Shown one piece after another: positions 37,801 through 50,112 of a stretch of 64,000 nucleotides of DNA. The notes beneath the pieces were generated by a model. That model did not search any database. It was not told the DNA's origin and worked only from the letters and a program-made list of their open reading frames with translations. The translations under genes and the position numbers were made by a program. This DNA comes from Anaeramoeba ignava. Lineage: Eukaryota; Metamonada; Anaeramoebidae. The stretch covers positions 310,001 to 374,000 of the forward strand of contig JAPDFW010000114.1 in the NCBI GenBank assembly GCA_028826165.1, given 5' to 3'. The first letter of the stretch is position 1. Each line of letters opens with the position of its first letter.

Positions 37801-39595
37801 TCCTTCTGGCGTTGTTGTTTTGAAAAATGTCCATTTATCATGCGAATATTATAAAGATCTCAATTGCTATCTTTTTAAGCTAACTAACCCCACTCGTGGT
37901 AATTCATATTTTGAACCGCTTACATCAAGTGATGTTGAGATCAATTCACGAAAGGAATTGAGTTTATTGACTGCGCAAATTGAGCAAGAAAAAGACGGAG
38001 CAATGAGAGAAAAAATCAAGCAAAAATTCAAACAGAGATATGATTCATTAGTATATACTGGATGGTACCGTGCTTTACAGGAGAAGATTGAGATGAATCT
38101 CGAGAAGAAATTAAAAAATAATAATGATGAAGTGGGGAAAAAAAAGAAGAACAAAATTGGAATTCTTGGTGGATATTTACTTATTAAGCAAATTGGCAAT
38201 AAAAAGTTTTTTGGACGCAAGCCGATGTGGTTTGTGCTGAAGGGATCATATGCATTTTATGCACAAAAACCCGAGGCAATTGCGAATCCAAAGGGTGCAT
38301 TTTCTTTACAAGGAGTAGAAATTATTGGAACATCGTCACAAGTTGCGAAACCTTTTTTGATCACATTTAAGCATCCCCAAAGGAAACAAATAGTGCTTGA
38401 AGCTGGAGAATATCCAGACTATCTGCGATGGATTTCTGGGTTTCAGAAAGCTGTTTCGAAGGCGCGAAAGGAGCTTTTAAAAAATGAGTTTCATCCAAAA
38501 GAAGGATTTCTTTCGAAATATCAAAAGAAAAAGAAAAAATTTGTTCGCAAATACACAAAGTTGGATAGCAAGAATATTTGCTATTATTCCTCGGCACCTC
38601 ATGAAACAGATCTTCCTACAAACACAATACCATTGAGGGGAGCAGAGTTGCTTCCTTTTGATCGCGAATTAAACAAGCACTTTACTTTTACTTTGGTTTC
38701 TCAAGCAAAAAATCGAGAATATATTTTTTTCGCAGAATCTGAAACAGAATTCAGTGAATGGACTAAAGCAATCGAGATGGCAATTATAATTGCAGATGGT
38801 GTTGATCTTGACCCCGCGAAACCCCAACCGATTTCTAAAAGCAATTCCAACTTGAGTGACAGCTATACTTTCCAAACTGATTCTGACCAGAGTTTGACGC
38901 ATGATCATGATTTCGAAATTCAAGGCACGGAAACCGACACAGAAACTGAAAGCGAGGCAAGAACCACTATTGACACATCTGAATCAGAACAACGCAAAGA
39001 GCGAGATTCGGATCAATTTTCAATGCAAGGACAGGCTCAAGATAAACTGCAAAATGATGTTTTAAAAGAACAAGAAATTTCTTCTTTTGTGAATTCAACC
39101 AATTTTACTCATGATGAAATTACTATTCTTTATTCTCGGTTTTTTAGTCAATTTCGCCGAGGATTAATGAATCGAAAACAGTTTTCTCATTTTGCAAATG
39201 AACTTGGAGTCACAAATACAATTAAGATTGAGCTTCTTTTTAGAGGGTTTGATAAAAATAAAAAGGGGCAGTTATCCTTTTCTGATATTGTTTATGGACT
39301 CAATGCTATTCTTCGTGGAGACAAAGATGAAAAAGTGGAATTTGCTTTCAATATTTTTGATCGGAATAAAAAAGCTAAATTTGATATTCAAGATTTTTGG
39401 TCTGTAATTCATTCACTTCAAGCAATAGAGACTGGTGATGATATTCGGAATAAAATTCCTATTAGTAAATCTGCTAAATTATTATTTGAACAATTTGATA
39501 ATGATAAAGATGGTTTTCTTGATTTTTCAGAGTTTAAAATTGTTGTATTAAAATATCCTACTATTATTGAAAGATTAGGAATTTTTCATTTATAA
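34807..39595 (+). CDS. Multi-PH-domain protein with proline-rich repeat N-terminus and C-terminal EF-hands
   Basis: Exon 1 is only 34807-34819 (MSKN plus one base); exon 2 is 35070-39595; total 1512 residues. An ATG at 35234 lies inside exon 2, but the frame is open and proline-rich back to a good acceptor. Residues about 1-420 hold KPLPKRPDQNETTIPKSPN-type repeats and NQ runs; KPLPKRP fits the basic-xxPxxP SH3-ligand consensus. An N/E/I/K-rich low-complexity region follows. Four PH domains start at GWLKKEGGVRKSWKKRFFVL, GYMRYPKSGFRRWKTRFFIL, GYLLIKQIGNKKFFGRKPMW and GFLSKYQKKKKKFVRKYTKL. The C-terminus has three EF-hand-like segments, the last canonical (FDNDKDGFLDFSEF). A membrane-targeted calcium-responsive scaffold is a reasonable inference. 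Confidence 0.85.
35330..36345 (+). repeat. Coding repeat of about 40-60 codons (PLPKRP / TTIPKS / NQNQ units)
   Basis: Three to four imperfect copies of a unit containing PLPKRPDQNETTIPKSPN, an NQ/NR run of variable length, ETTIPKSLNRIQSEINL and ILPKRPDQ. Length variation is confined to the AATCAA-type NQ runs, so replication slippage and unit duplication both act here while the frame is kept. Confidence 0.85.
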
Positions 39596-41437
39596 ATTAT
39601 TTATTAAATTAATTATGAAATTTATTAAGAAATTAATTTATAAATTGATTATAAAATTCATTAAGAAATTGATTATGAAATTAATTATGAAATTAATTAA
39701 GAAATTGATTAAGAAATTAATTATGAAATTAATTATAAAATTAATTATGAAATTAATTATAAAATTAATTATGAAATTAATTATAAAATTAATTATGAAA
39801 TTAATTATAAAATTAATTATGAAATTAATTATAAAATTAATTATGAAATTAATTATAAAATTAATTATGAAATTAATTAAGAAATTGATTAAGAAATTAA
39901 TTAAGAAATTAATTAAGAAATTGATTATGAAATTAATTAAGAAATTCATTAAGAAATTATTTATTAAATTAATTATGAAATTGATTAAGAAATTGATTAA
40001 GAAATTGATTAAGAAATTAATTATGAAATTAATTATGAAATTTATTATGAAATTTATTAAGAAATTAATTAAGAAATTGATTAAGAAATTATTTATGAAA
40101 TTGATTATGAAATTAATTATGAAATTGATTATGAAATTAATTAAGAAATTAATTATGAAATTAATTATGAAATTAATTATGAAATTGATTATGAAATTAA
40201 TTAAGAAATTAATTAAGAAATTAATTAAGAAATTGATTATGAAATTAATTATGAAATTAATTATGAAATTAATTATGAAATTGATTATGAAATTAATTAA
40301 GAAATTAATTATGAAATTAATTATGAAATTAATTATGAAATTAATTATAAAATTAATTATGAAATTGATTAAGAAATTGATTATGAAATTAATTAAGAAA
40401 TTGATTAAGAAATTGATTAAGAAATTTATTAAGAAATTAATTAAGAAATTGATTAAGAAATTAATTATGAAATTAATTATAAAATTAATTATGAAATTTA
40501 TTAAGAAATTGATTAAGAAATTAATTATGAAATTTATTAAGAAATTAATTATGAAATTAATTATGAAATTAATTAAGAAATTGATTAAGAAATTGATTAA
40601 GAAATTAATTATGAAATTAATTAAGAAATTGATTAAGAAATTTATTATGAAATTAATTATTAAATTGATTACGAAATTAATTATGAAATTAATTATGAAA
40701 TTGATTAAGAAATTAATTAAGAAATTAATTAAGAAATTAATTAAGAAATTAATTATGAAATTAATTATGAAATTAATTAAGAAATTAATTATGAAATTAA
40801 TTAAGAAATTAATTAAGAAATTAATTAAGAAATTAATTATGAAATTAATTATGAAATTAATTAAGAAATTAATTATGAAATTGATTATGAAATTAATTAT
40901 GAAATTAATTATGAAATTAATTATGAAATTAATTATGAAATTAATTATGAAATTAATTATGAAATTAATTATGAAATTGATTAAGAAACGAATTAAGAAA
41001 TTGATTATGAAATTGATTAAGAAATTAATTAAGAAATTAATTATGAAATTAATTATGAAATTAATTAAGAAATTAATTAAGAAATTAATTAAGAAATTAA
41101 TTAAGAAATTAATTAAGAAATTAATTATGAAATTAATTAAGAAATTAATTATGAAATTTATTAAGAAATTGATTATGAAATTGATTATAAAATTAATTAA
41201 GAAATTAATTATGAAATTGATTAAGAAATTTATTAAGAAATTGATTAAGAAATTAATTATTAAATTGATTACGAAATTGATTATGAAATTAATTATGAAA
41301 TTAATTAAGAAATTAATTAAGAAATTAATTATGAAATTAATTATGAAATTAATTAAGAAATTAATTAAGAAATTAATTAAGAAATTAATTATGAAATTAA
41401 TTATGAAATTGATTAAGAAATTTATTAAGAAATTTAT
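39596..41437. repeat. 12-bp satellite AAATTAATTATG / AAATTAATTAAG
   Basis: About 1.84 kb of a 12-bp unit, AAATTAATTA(T/A)G, repeated roughly 150 times without visible indels. The main variant is TTA to TTG at one position; a few units read TTTATT, ATTAAA or ACG. Because 12 is a multiple of three, one plus-strand frame stays open for 623 codons (KLIMKLIKK) from 39615 to 41486. It begins right after the stop codon of the multi-PH gene. I treat it as satellite DNA, not a gene. Confidence 0.9.
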
Positions 41438-41551
41438 TTTTTTATTTTTTTATTTTTTTTTTATGACATCATTGCATAAATTTTAATCAAAAAAAAAACC
41501 AAATTTTATTTTTTTCATTTTTTCTATTTTTTATCTAAAAACAAAATATTA

Positions 41552-43427
41552 ATGAATTCTAATTATTTTGGTTATGATAGAGTTCAAGAATCAACTAAAA
41601 ATTTTCATTTTACTGATTCTGTTAATAAATCCTTTAAACAAAATAAATGGGTTAATAATTAAAAAAATAATAATTTTAATTTTAATTTTAATTTTAATTT
41701 TAATTTTAAATTGATTTGATTTTGTTTTAAGATTGTGACTGAAAAAGTTCATGGAGCTAATTGTTGTTTTGTTTGTAATGGTTTAGATATTAAATCTGGG
41801 AAAAGAAAACAATTAATTTCTGAAAAAGAAGATTTTTTTGGACATAGAAAATTACTTAAAAAAATTTCACCTTTAATTTTTAAAATTTTTGAAGTAAAAA
41901 AAAATATCCGAAAAAAAGAAAATTTTATTAATTAAATTTCAAATTTAAATTCAATTAAATTTTTTTGGAAAGGAAGTGAAAATTTTGAAACCAAAAATGA
42001 AAAAAATATTTTTATATGGAGAATTATTTGGTGGAATTTATCCAGATATAGCAAAAATAGAAGGAGTTGAACCAGTTCAAACAGGGATTTATTATTCTCC
42101 AGATATTGATTTTTATGCTTTTGATATTGGAATTGATTATGAAGAAAACAATATTTTTGAAGAAAAAAATAATTCCAATACAAATCAAAATTCAAATCAA
42201 AATTCAAATCAAAATATAAATCAAAATATAAATCAAAATTCAAATGAAAATATAAATCAAAATTCAAATCAAAATTCAAATCAAAATTCAAATCAAAATA
42301 TAAATCAAAATTCAAATCAAAATACAAATCAAAATACAAATCAAAATACAAATCAAAATTCAAATCAAAATTCAAATCAAAATTCAAATCAAAATTCAAA
42401 TCAAAATTTAAATCAAAATATAAAAAGAAAATCAAAAAAGGAAAAAGAAAAAGAAATTTCAAATCAGAAAAAAAATTCACATCTTGATTTTCTTGATTAT
42501 GAAGATGCTGTGAAAATTTTTCAAAAAGTTGGGATTTTATATGCAGAAATTTTATTTATGGGAAGTTTTGAATCTGCTTTGGATTATCCACTTGGTTTTG
42601 ATACAAAAATTCCAAGTAAATTAGGACTTCCTTTGATTAAGGATAATAAAGCAGAAGGGATTGTTATTAAACCAAATAAAAGTATTTGGGTTGAAAGTAA
42701 AAAAGGAATTATAAGAGTTTTAATCAAAAAGAAAATTGAAGAATTTCAAGAAAAACAATTTCATCAAGCAAAAAAATGGGAAAGTGAAAAAACCCAAAAG
42801 AAAAATGATTCATTTACTCTTTCTAAATATGATCTTACTTTTTATGAAATGATGAGTTTGATTACAGAACAAAGATTGAATAATGGTATGAAAAAATATG
42901 ATCAATTTTATATAAACAATTCAAATTCAAATTCAAATTCAAATTCAATATTCAAATTCAAAATTCAATATTCAATATTCAATATTCAATTTAATTTAAT
43001 ATTCAATATTCAATTTAATTCAATATTCAATATTCAATATTCAATATCAAATTCAATATCAAATTCAATATCAAATTCAATATCAAATTCAATATTCAAT
43101 ATTCAATATTCAATATTCAATTTAATATTCAATATTTAATATTCAAATTAATGCAAATTTAATTTAATGCAAATTCAAATAGCAATTTCAAAAATTGGGA
43201 GAATTTCTCATACAGAAAAAGAAAAAGTTAAAGAAGTTTATCAATTATTTTATGATGATGTAATTGAACAACTTTCAGAAAATTGTGAAGAATATAAAGA
43301 ATTGAAAGAAGATGAATTAAATAATATTTATAAAGTTTTAGAAACAGAAACAAAAAATTTGATAATAGAATATTTGAAAGAACAAAGAAAAGAAGAAAGA
43401 AAAGAAAAAGATAGTAAAAAAAAATAA
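41552..43427 (+). CDS. RNA ligase of the T4 Rnl2 / kinetoplastid REL type
   Basis: Four exons (41552-41650, 41732-41893, 41973-42885, 43183-43427) give 472 residues. The exon 1-2 splice restores WIVTEKVHGANCCF, in which the lysine at residue 38 is the adenylated nucleotidyl-transfer residue (motif I). Exon 3 begins the motif III block FLYGELFGGIYP and continues with YYSPDIDFYAFDI. Motif IV is AEGIVIKP and motif V is RVLIKKKIEEF. The exon 3-4 splice restores RLNNAISKIG. A run of about 90 residues of NQNSNQN lies between motifs III and IV, at a presumed surface loop. This family seals nicked RNA in a duplex using ATP; the substrate here is unknown (RNA repair or editing). Horizontal origin is possible but introns show it has been resident. 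Confidence 0.9.
42886..43182 (+). repeat. Intron 3 of the RNA ligase gene, AATTC/AATATTC repeat
   Basis: A 297-bp intron beginning GTATGA and consisting of TTCAAA and TTCAATA units. It stays partly open in frame, so automatic callers may read it as an NSNSN tail; splicing instead restores the conserved RLNNAISKIG. Confidence 0.8.
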
Positions 43428-43523
43428 ATAATTATGAAAGTGGAACAAAATAAATTTTTTTTCATTTTTTCATTTTTTCATTTTTTCATTTTTCATTTTT
43501 TTCATTTTTTTCATTTTTTAAAA

Positions 43524-46374
43524 ATGTTTCCACAACAAGTTATTCAAATCAAAACAATTCAACAATTAATAAATTCACTTAAATCACAAATTCAATTATT
43601 TAATGAAGAAACTCCACCAACACTTCATTCTTTTGCAAATATTTCAGTTGAACAAGAAAAAACAAAATTTTCACAAACTTGTCATGAAATTAAAGAAATT
43701 TTAGAACAAGGTTGGTTAAGAATTGGTTATAGAACAGAAGAGATAAATCGATTTTTAATAAAAATTAACGTAAATTTAATTAAAATTCATTTTAGAATTA
43801 AAATTAAAATTAGAATTAAAATTGATATTAAAATTAAAATTAAAATTCATTTTAAAAATTAAAATTCAAATTAAAATCAAAATTAAAATTAAAATTAAAA
43901 TTAAAATTAAAATCAAAATTAAAATTAAAATCAAAATTAAAATCAAAAATTAAAATTAAAATAAAAATCAAAATTAAAATTAAAATTATAATTATAATTA
44001 AAATTAAAATTAAAATTAAAATTAAAATTAAAAATTAAAATTAAAATTAAAATTAAAATTAAAATTAAAAATTAAAATTATAATTAAAATTAAAATTAAA
44101 ATTAAAATTCAATTTAATATTATAATTATAATCAAAATTAAAATTAAAATTAAAATTAAAATTAAAATTAAAATTAAAATTAAAATTATAATTAAAATTG
44201 ATATTAAAATTAAAATTAATATTAAAATTAAAATTAAAATTCATTTTAAAAATTAAAAATAAAATTAAAATTAAAATTAAAATTAAAATTAAAATTAAAA
44301 TTAAAATTAAAATTAGAATTAAAATTAAAATTAAAATTAAAATTAAAATTAAAATTAAAATTAAAATTAAAATTAAAATTCAAATTCAATTTAAAATTCA
44401 ATTTAAAATTCATTTTAAAAATTCATTTTAAAATTAAAAAAGAAAATCATTTCAACAAACAAAGAAAGACTTGAAAAACAAACACAACTTAATAAAAGCA
44501 AAAGCTTGATACATAAACAAATCGAATCTTCAAAACAACAAACAACAATCAACCCGAAAATCCGAAGCAAATTAGCAGCACTAGAATCAATATCGAAAGT
44601 ACACAATTTATCACTGATGAATCAATTAAGCGAAGAAGAGAAAATATATCTATCAACAAGCAGTCTTTTTATTGAGATAAGATTTGATAAAGAAGGAGAT
44701 GTTGATAATGTTATTATTATTTTTAATACATCGGAAGATTCAGCCCAGCATATTTACGCTGAACTAAGTGTTAATGAAGAAATCAAATGGTTTTTAAATC
44801 ATATGGAAAAACCCAAAAAAAATTCAGGTAAAAAACCTGAATATCAATATTTCCGCATTTTGCAAAGGAAAATTCAAAGTTGTATGAATTTGGATCAAAT
44901 TTATGATAATTTTGGAGCGGAATTCGTTGAGCAGAAGAAAATTATGGAGCAGAAATTCAAACAGGCTTTTCAAGACGAAAATCATTTGATTGTGCAAAAA
45001 TGTGAAGGAATAACGTTTAGATATTTTGTGATGAAAAAAGTGATGAAAAAATATGGAGAAAAATTGTTTAAAAAATTCCCAGAAAAAGATGATGAAAAAA
45101 ATAATCAGAATCAAAAAGGAAATAATGAAAATGAAAATGAAAATGAAAATGAAAAAATCAAAGTTGAAGATAATGATAATTTCGATGTTCTTTTTAATAA
45201 TGAAAATATCGAAGGAATTTATGAAGTAACAGGAATGTTTGAGAAAAATATTCAAAATGTGGATATATTTACAACAACAAAGCCAGAACAAAAACTGGAT
45301 TTCACACCAGGAATCCCAATTTTAATGGAATATGCGAAAATGATTCTTGATCAGCAACAAATCTCAACGGGAAATTATCACTCGAATTTTCATGGAAATG
45401 GAAACGAAAATGGATATGAATTTTTCGACTCAAGAAAAATGGAGTATAATTCAGGAATTTTTGAAGAAAATCAGCATTTGGAAAATCAAAAGGATGGAAA
45501 TGCTTTCTCGAAAGTATTTATGCATGCACCAAGAGATGTGGATCGGTCTTTGGAGCATATTCTTTTCCCAGATCTCGCAGAAAAAAACTTATTTCGACGG
45601 GATATTCTAGTTGGAAATATTTCAATGATAATTTCTTTTGAACAGAAGTTTCATTCTGCGGTTATTCTCAAAAGAATTCCTTTCAACGACCCGTCAAGTC
45701 TTGGCAAAACCATCGATTTGATTAAACAGAATTTGCTTTATAATGAATTGCTGTTGAGTTGTTCTTCCAAGTCAATTGAGGATGATTTAAAAAGTAAAAA
45801 TGATACTGGAAATTTAAATGGGAATTCAAGTGTTAAAATAAATGGGAATTATGAACAAGAACAACGTCAGAAGAATCAAATGGAAATTGAGACAATTTCA
45901 ATTGGAGATTCGAGATTTGATCAAAATTCTGATGATAATTTGATCCAGAATTCTGATGATAATTTGAAAAATGAAAAGGAACCAGATGAAGTTGATATTT
46001 TGGGTGATAATATTCGTTCTCTTTCAATTGAAGTAAGCTCGAAACCGCCCAAGTTTATGTCTTTTATTTTCCTTCGTCCCTATTTTACAAATAATTTCCT
46101 CAGATTTGAAATTGTGATTGGAACTGGTTTTATTAAAAGTGCTTTGTTATTTGATAATCAAACTGGAGATGAAATTGAAAATCCAGAAATTTTACAAAAA
46201 TTAAAAGAAACTCATTCAATTCCAGAAACAATTCATTTTATTATTGAATTTCTTTATGAAGAAAATTCAAATGAAAATTTAAATGAAAAAAATAATCAAA
46301 ATGTGAAAAAAAGAAGAACAAAATCAAAACAAGAAAATAAATCTAAAAAAGAAAATAAATCTAAAAGAAAATAA
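43524..46374 (+). CDS. MED1: Mediator subunit MED1-like protein
   Basis: Exons 43524-43769 and 44443-46374 encode 725 residues. The first part is helical (IQQLINSLKSQIQLF, ILEQGWLRIGYRTEEI). Then comes LAALESISKVHNLS followed by YLSTSSLFIEIRFDKEGDV, which matches the MED1 core pattern where a helical segment precedes TSDMFYVEV-like beta strands and a region describing the product of ligand-binding core. Later strands include FIFLRPYF and ETIHFIIEFLYEE, in line with the C-terminal part of the MED1 core. Low-complexity NE and SDDNL segments are inserted. MED1 belongs to the Mediator middle module and links transcription factors to RNA polymerase II. The assignment rests on motif order only. The T-tract reading frame upstream from 43434 is rejected as coding. 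Confidence 0.7.
43770..44442 (+). repeat. Intron of the MED1 gene, (AAAATT)n
   Basis: A 673-bp intron of AAAATT hexamers with occasional ATAATT, AATATT and TCATTTTAAAAATT interruptions. Phase 0 splicing joins RFLIKIN to KIISTNKERLEK. Confidence 0.85.
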
Positions 46375-46668
46375 ATAAAAATTAAAATTAAAAATTAAAA
46401 ATTAAAATTTAAATTGTTTTTTGTTTCTCATTTGCTTTTTTTTTTATATTTTTTTGTTTGTTTGTTTGTTTATGAAAATTAAATTCGAAAAATAAAAATG
46501 AAGAATTAAAAAAAAAACTTCAATTTGAATTATCAAAAAAAAAAAAGCAAAAAAAAAAAAAATCAATTACTTTTTTTGATGGAAAAAAAAAGAAAAAAAA
46601 AAAAGAAGAAAAGAAACGAAAGTAAAGTAAAGTAAAGTAAAGTAAAATTATTTGAGAATGAATTAGAA
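46375..46668. other. Convergent gap between MED1 and fimbrin
   Basis: A 294-bp A/T-rich gap with a (TTTG)n run near 46451-46470, poly(A) stretches and an (AAAGT)n run near 46618-46645. These look like 3' flanks of the two convergent genes; no gene or structured RNA was seen. Confidence 0.4.
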
Positions 46669-49293
46669 TTAGTTAACGCCAAGATCAACAGCCATTAAAG
46701 AAGCGCAAAGAGTAAGAATCATTTTAGGTTTAACTTCAACAATATCTTCAGGAAGTAAGAAAATAGTGCCGCCCATTTTTCTAACAAGAGAAATAACATA
46801 ATGAGCATTTTCAAGATTATCTTCTTCACGACGAGTTTTAAGAACAAGAGAATAATCAACTGAACCTGGACGGATAGCGTCACATAAATCGATGAAGAAA
46901 ACAGCATCTGAGAGATTTTTGTCTTTAAAACCAGACATTTTTGAAGATTTGCCTGCAGATTGAACTTTTCCGTTAGCCCATCTAACAAGATCAGCGTCTT
47001 TGATTTCCTTTCCGTCTTTTGAAACCTTTCTAAGAATACTCATTACATGAAATCTCATCATTTGCCAGACCAACGCCAAAGTGAGAGTTTTATTGCCATC
47101 ATAAATATCTGATCCGGCAATTCCAACAAGAGAAAAACCGAGTTGTTTTCCGAGTTCGATACAGTAGTTTGTGTTCTCGAGAGCCTTGAACTTGCTAAGA
47201 GGTTGTTTCTGGTTGACTCTTTTCCAGTTAACGCAGCCGGGCTTGATGTGGTCAAAGACTTGAAGAAGAACCAAACCGTCGCGCAAGTTGAGGTACAAAC
47301 GAGAGACGAATGGCTCAACACCGATGCTGTTCATCCACATGCAGTAGGCACGAGCCTCGCGGTCTTCTTCTTCAGGAAGCTCGACCTTCTCCTCTAATGG
47401 CTCCAATCCGGGATAGTGGTTGAATAAGTTGGCGACAAAGGCAAGATTAAGTTTTGGATTTCCTTTGACAACGTCGTTAGCTGTCACAAATTTTCTGCAA
47501 TCAAGTTTGTCGGCGTTGCGCAGCATTGCTTCGGCTCGTTTGTTAAGATCCGAGATCTGGAGCGGTGCTTTGTCGCATTTCTGTGGCTGAAGTTGGTTCA
47601 GAACGATTGTGTAAGCTTCGGAGTCTTTGATGTCGCCACCGAAGTTTCTAACTCTTTTTTGTGAACCTGCGTTTTTTAAGTGATAATTCATCCATCTTAA
47701 TAAAATTTGATCTGGCGAAAGTTTGAGAAGATCTTCAAGTGTCTCGCCTGGTTCCAAAAGACGGTATAATTCAGGGTGATTTGTAAGTGTGATTTTTGAT
47801 AATAATCCAATTCGAATAATTTGCCAAAGCAATCCAAGAAGAAGATGCACTTTTGCTTCCATAATATCGTCTTGGCCAATGTTCACAACGTTGCAGCCAA
47901 TTGCTTTTGCGGAGTTGATTGCTAAGTTCTGATTCTCGATCATCTGGAATTTGTTCAACTTTCCGGTGTTCAATACTCGTTCATCAATTGTTTTGGGAAC
48001 AGCATCGTTGATCATCTTGCACAGAATTAATCCGTCCTTCAGTGCTTCGAAGATGCTCATATCGTCGGGGTTGATTGGCAATCGGCTTCCAACGTGTTTG
48101 TCGTTTTTTAATGCCATGTTGATGAAGCTAACAAATGATACTTTTTCGTCATCTGCAAATGAATGTTCTGTTCCGTCTGTTGATCCTCGGATTTTGATAA
48201 CTGCTGCTTGTTTTGTGTATACTGCTCCGAATCCAGTATCTGATCTTGCTTTGCCTTGTCTTATATTTCTGATGATCTATTAAAATATTTGAATAAGATT
48301 TAATATTAAATTAAATTTGAATATAAATATAAATATTAATTTTAAATTTGGATAAAAATATTAATTTTAAATTTGGATAAAAATATTTATATTAATTTTA
48401 ATTTGAATATTAATTTTAAATTTAATTATTAATTTTAATTTTGATTCTAATTTGAATATTAATTTTAATTTGAATATTAATTTTAAATTTAATTATAATA
48501 TTTAATTTTAATTTAAATATTAATTTGGATATAAATAATTTTAAATAAATATTAATTTTAAATTTGATTATAAATATTAAATTTAAATTGAATATAAATA
48601 TTAAATTTAATTATAAATATTAATTTTAATTTGAATATAAATATTAATTTTAAATTTGATTATAAATATTAATTTTAAATTGAATATAAATATTAATTTT
48701 AATTTGAATATAAATATAAATATTAATTTTAAATTTGAATATAAATATTAATTTTGAATGTAAATATTAATTTTAATTTTGATTATAAATATTAATTTTA
48801 AATTTGGATATAAATATTAATTTTAATTTGGATATAAATATAAATATAAATATAAATATTAAATTGAATATAAATATTAAATTAAATTGGATATAAATAT
48901 TAAATTTAAACTTGGATATAAATATTAATTCGAATATAAATATTAATTAATTCTGATATTAAATTAAATTTGAATATAGATATAAATTTTAATTTGAATA
49001 TAAATATTAAATTTAAAATTTGAATATAAATATTAATTCGAATATAAATATACTTGTAAGAATTCATTAAATTCAATCATTCCATTTCCATCAAGATCAA
49101 CTTCTTTAATTAATTTTTGAACTTCAGAACGAGTTGGATTTTCTCCTAAACCTTTTAAAACTTGTGTTAATTCATTTTCATCAATTGAACCAGATCCATC
49201 AGTATCAAAACTTTTAAATTCTCGAACAAATTGGTCAATTTCCCTTTTATTGAATTCAGGGAACTTTCTAGCCATTCCATAAAAATCAGTCAT
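46669..49293 (-). CDS. Fimbrin/plastin actin-bundling protein
   Basis: Exons 49293-49054 and 48276-46669 in phase 0 encode 615 residues (human plastins about 630). Residues 1-80 form two EF-hands with loops DTDGSGSIDENE and DLDGNGMIEFNE. After a linker reading HSFADDEKVSFVSFIN come four calponin-homology domains forming two actin-binding modules; characteristic pieces are LKDGLILCKMINDAVP, LLLGLLWQIIRIGLL, LRDGLVLLQVFDHI and LTLALVWQMMRFH. Fimbrins cross-link actin filaments, with calcium regulation through the EF-hands. The single 777-bp intron separates the EF-hand module from the CH domains. Codon use has more C and G than most genes here, as expected for a highly expressed gene. Confidence 0.95.
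48277..49053 (-). repeat. Intron of fimbrin, AATATAAATATTAATTTTAAATTTG repeat
   Basis: A 777-bp intron of ATAAATATTAATTTTAAATTTGAAT-like units. It lies exactly between the EF-hand exon and the CH-domain exon. Confidence 0.85.
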
Positions 49294-50112
49294 TTTAAAT
49301 AAATTTAAAATTTCTTTATTTTTTTTGTGTTTTTTGTTTTTTGTGTTTTTTTTTTTGGATTAAGTTTTGTGGGCATAAAAGAAAAAAAAAAAAGCAAAAA
49401 AAAAAATTTATTATTTAAATTATAAATAATCATATTTATTTAAAAATTTTCAATTAAGAAATTTGATTTAAATTTGATTTTCCATTTAAATTTGATTTAA
49501 ATTTGATTTTAATTTTAAATTTAATGTTAATTTGATTTTATGTTAAAATAAAAGATCAAAACTAATAAATTTACCTTTTTTATTTATTAAAAAAAAAAGA
49601 AGAAAAATGAAAAAAAAATTTTTTTAATTTTATTTTTTTTTTTTAATTAATTTTTTTTAATTGAAGGCAAAAATTTTTTACTTTTTATTTTATTTTTATT
49701 TTAATTAATTGGTTTTATTTTTAAATTAAAGGATCAAAAGAAAAACAAAAAACAAAAAACAAAAAGAAAAAGAAAAAGAAAAACAATGAATCCCCTATTT
49801 TTTAATTAAATTTCCTTTATTTTAAATTTAAAATTAAAATTTTTCCTTTTTTTTTTTTGTTTTTTTTAAAAAAATGGAGAAAAATAAAAAATAAATAAAA
49901 AGGAGAAAAAAAATAATTATTAGTAATTTAATTTAAAAAATTAATAAAAAATAAAATAAATTACTAATTAGAAAAAAAAAAATTAAAAAAAAATTTTTTT
50001 TCTTTTTATTTTTTTTTAAATTAAATAAAAAAATCATTTTCTTTTCTTCAAATTTAAAAAAAAAAAATATAAAAAAAAAATTTTCAAAAATCATTTTTAA
50101 AAATCAAAATAA
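49294..50112. promoter_or_regulatory. Divergent promoter region between fimbrin and RPL8
   Basis: An 819-bp intergenic region between two presumably highly expressed genes. It contains long poly(T), poly(A) and AAAAAATTTTTTT junctions on both sides and GGGCATAAAAG near 49371. No ORF, tRNA or other RNA was recognised. Confidence 0.45.

Noticed and set aside
39596-41437. CRISPR-like array or centromere
   Set aside because: Units are contiguous 12-mers without unique spacers, the genome is eukaryotic, and nothing beyond the satellite itself suggests centromere function.
42886-43139. In-frame NSNSNSNSIFKFKI tail of the RNA ligase
   Set aside because: It is read-through into intron 3; splicing at GTATGA restores the conserved RLNNAISKIG and the C-terminal domain.
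49294-50112. snRNA or tRNA gene in the fimbrin-RPL8 gap
   Set aside because: No terminal stem, tRNA B-box-like sequence or snRNA core motif could be found in this A/T-rich region.
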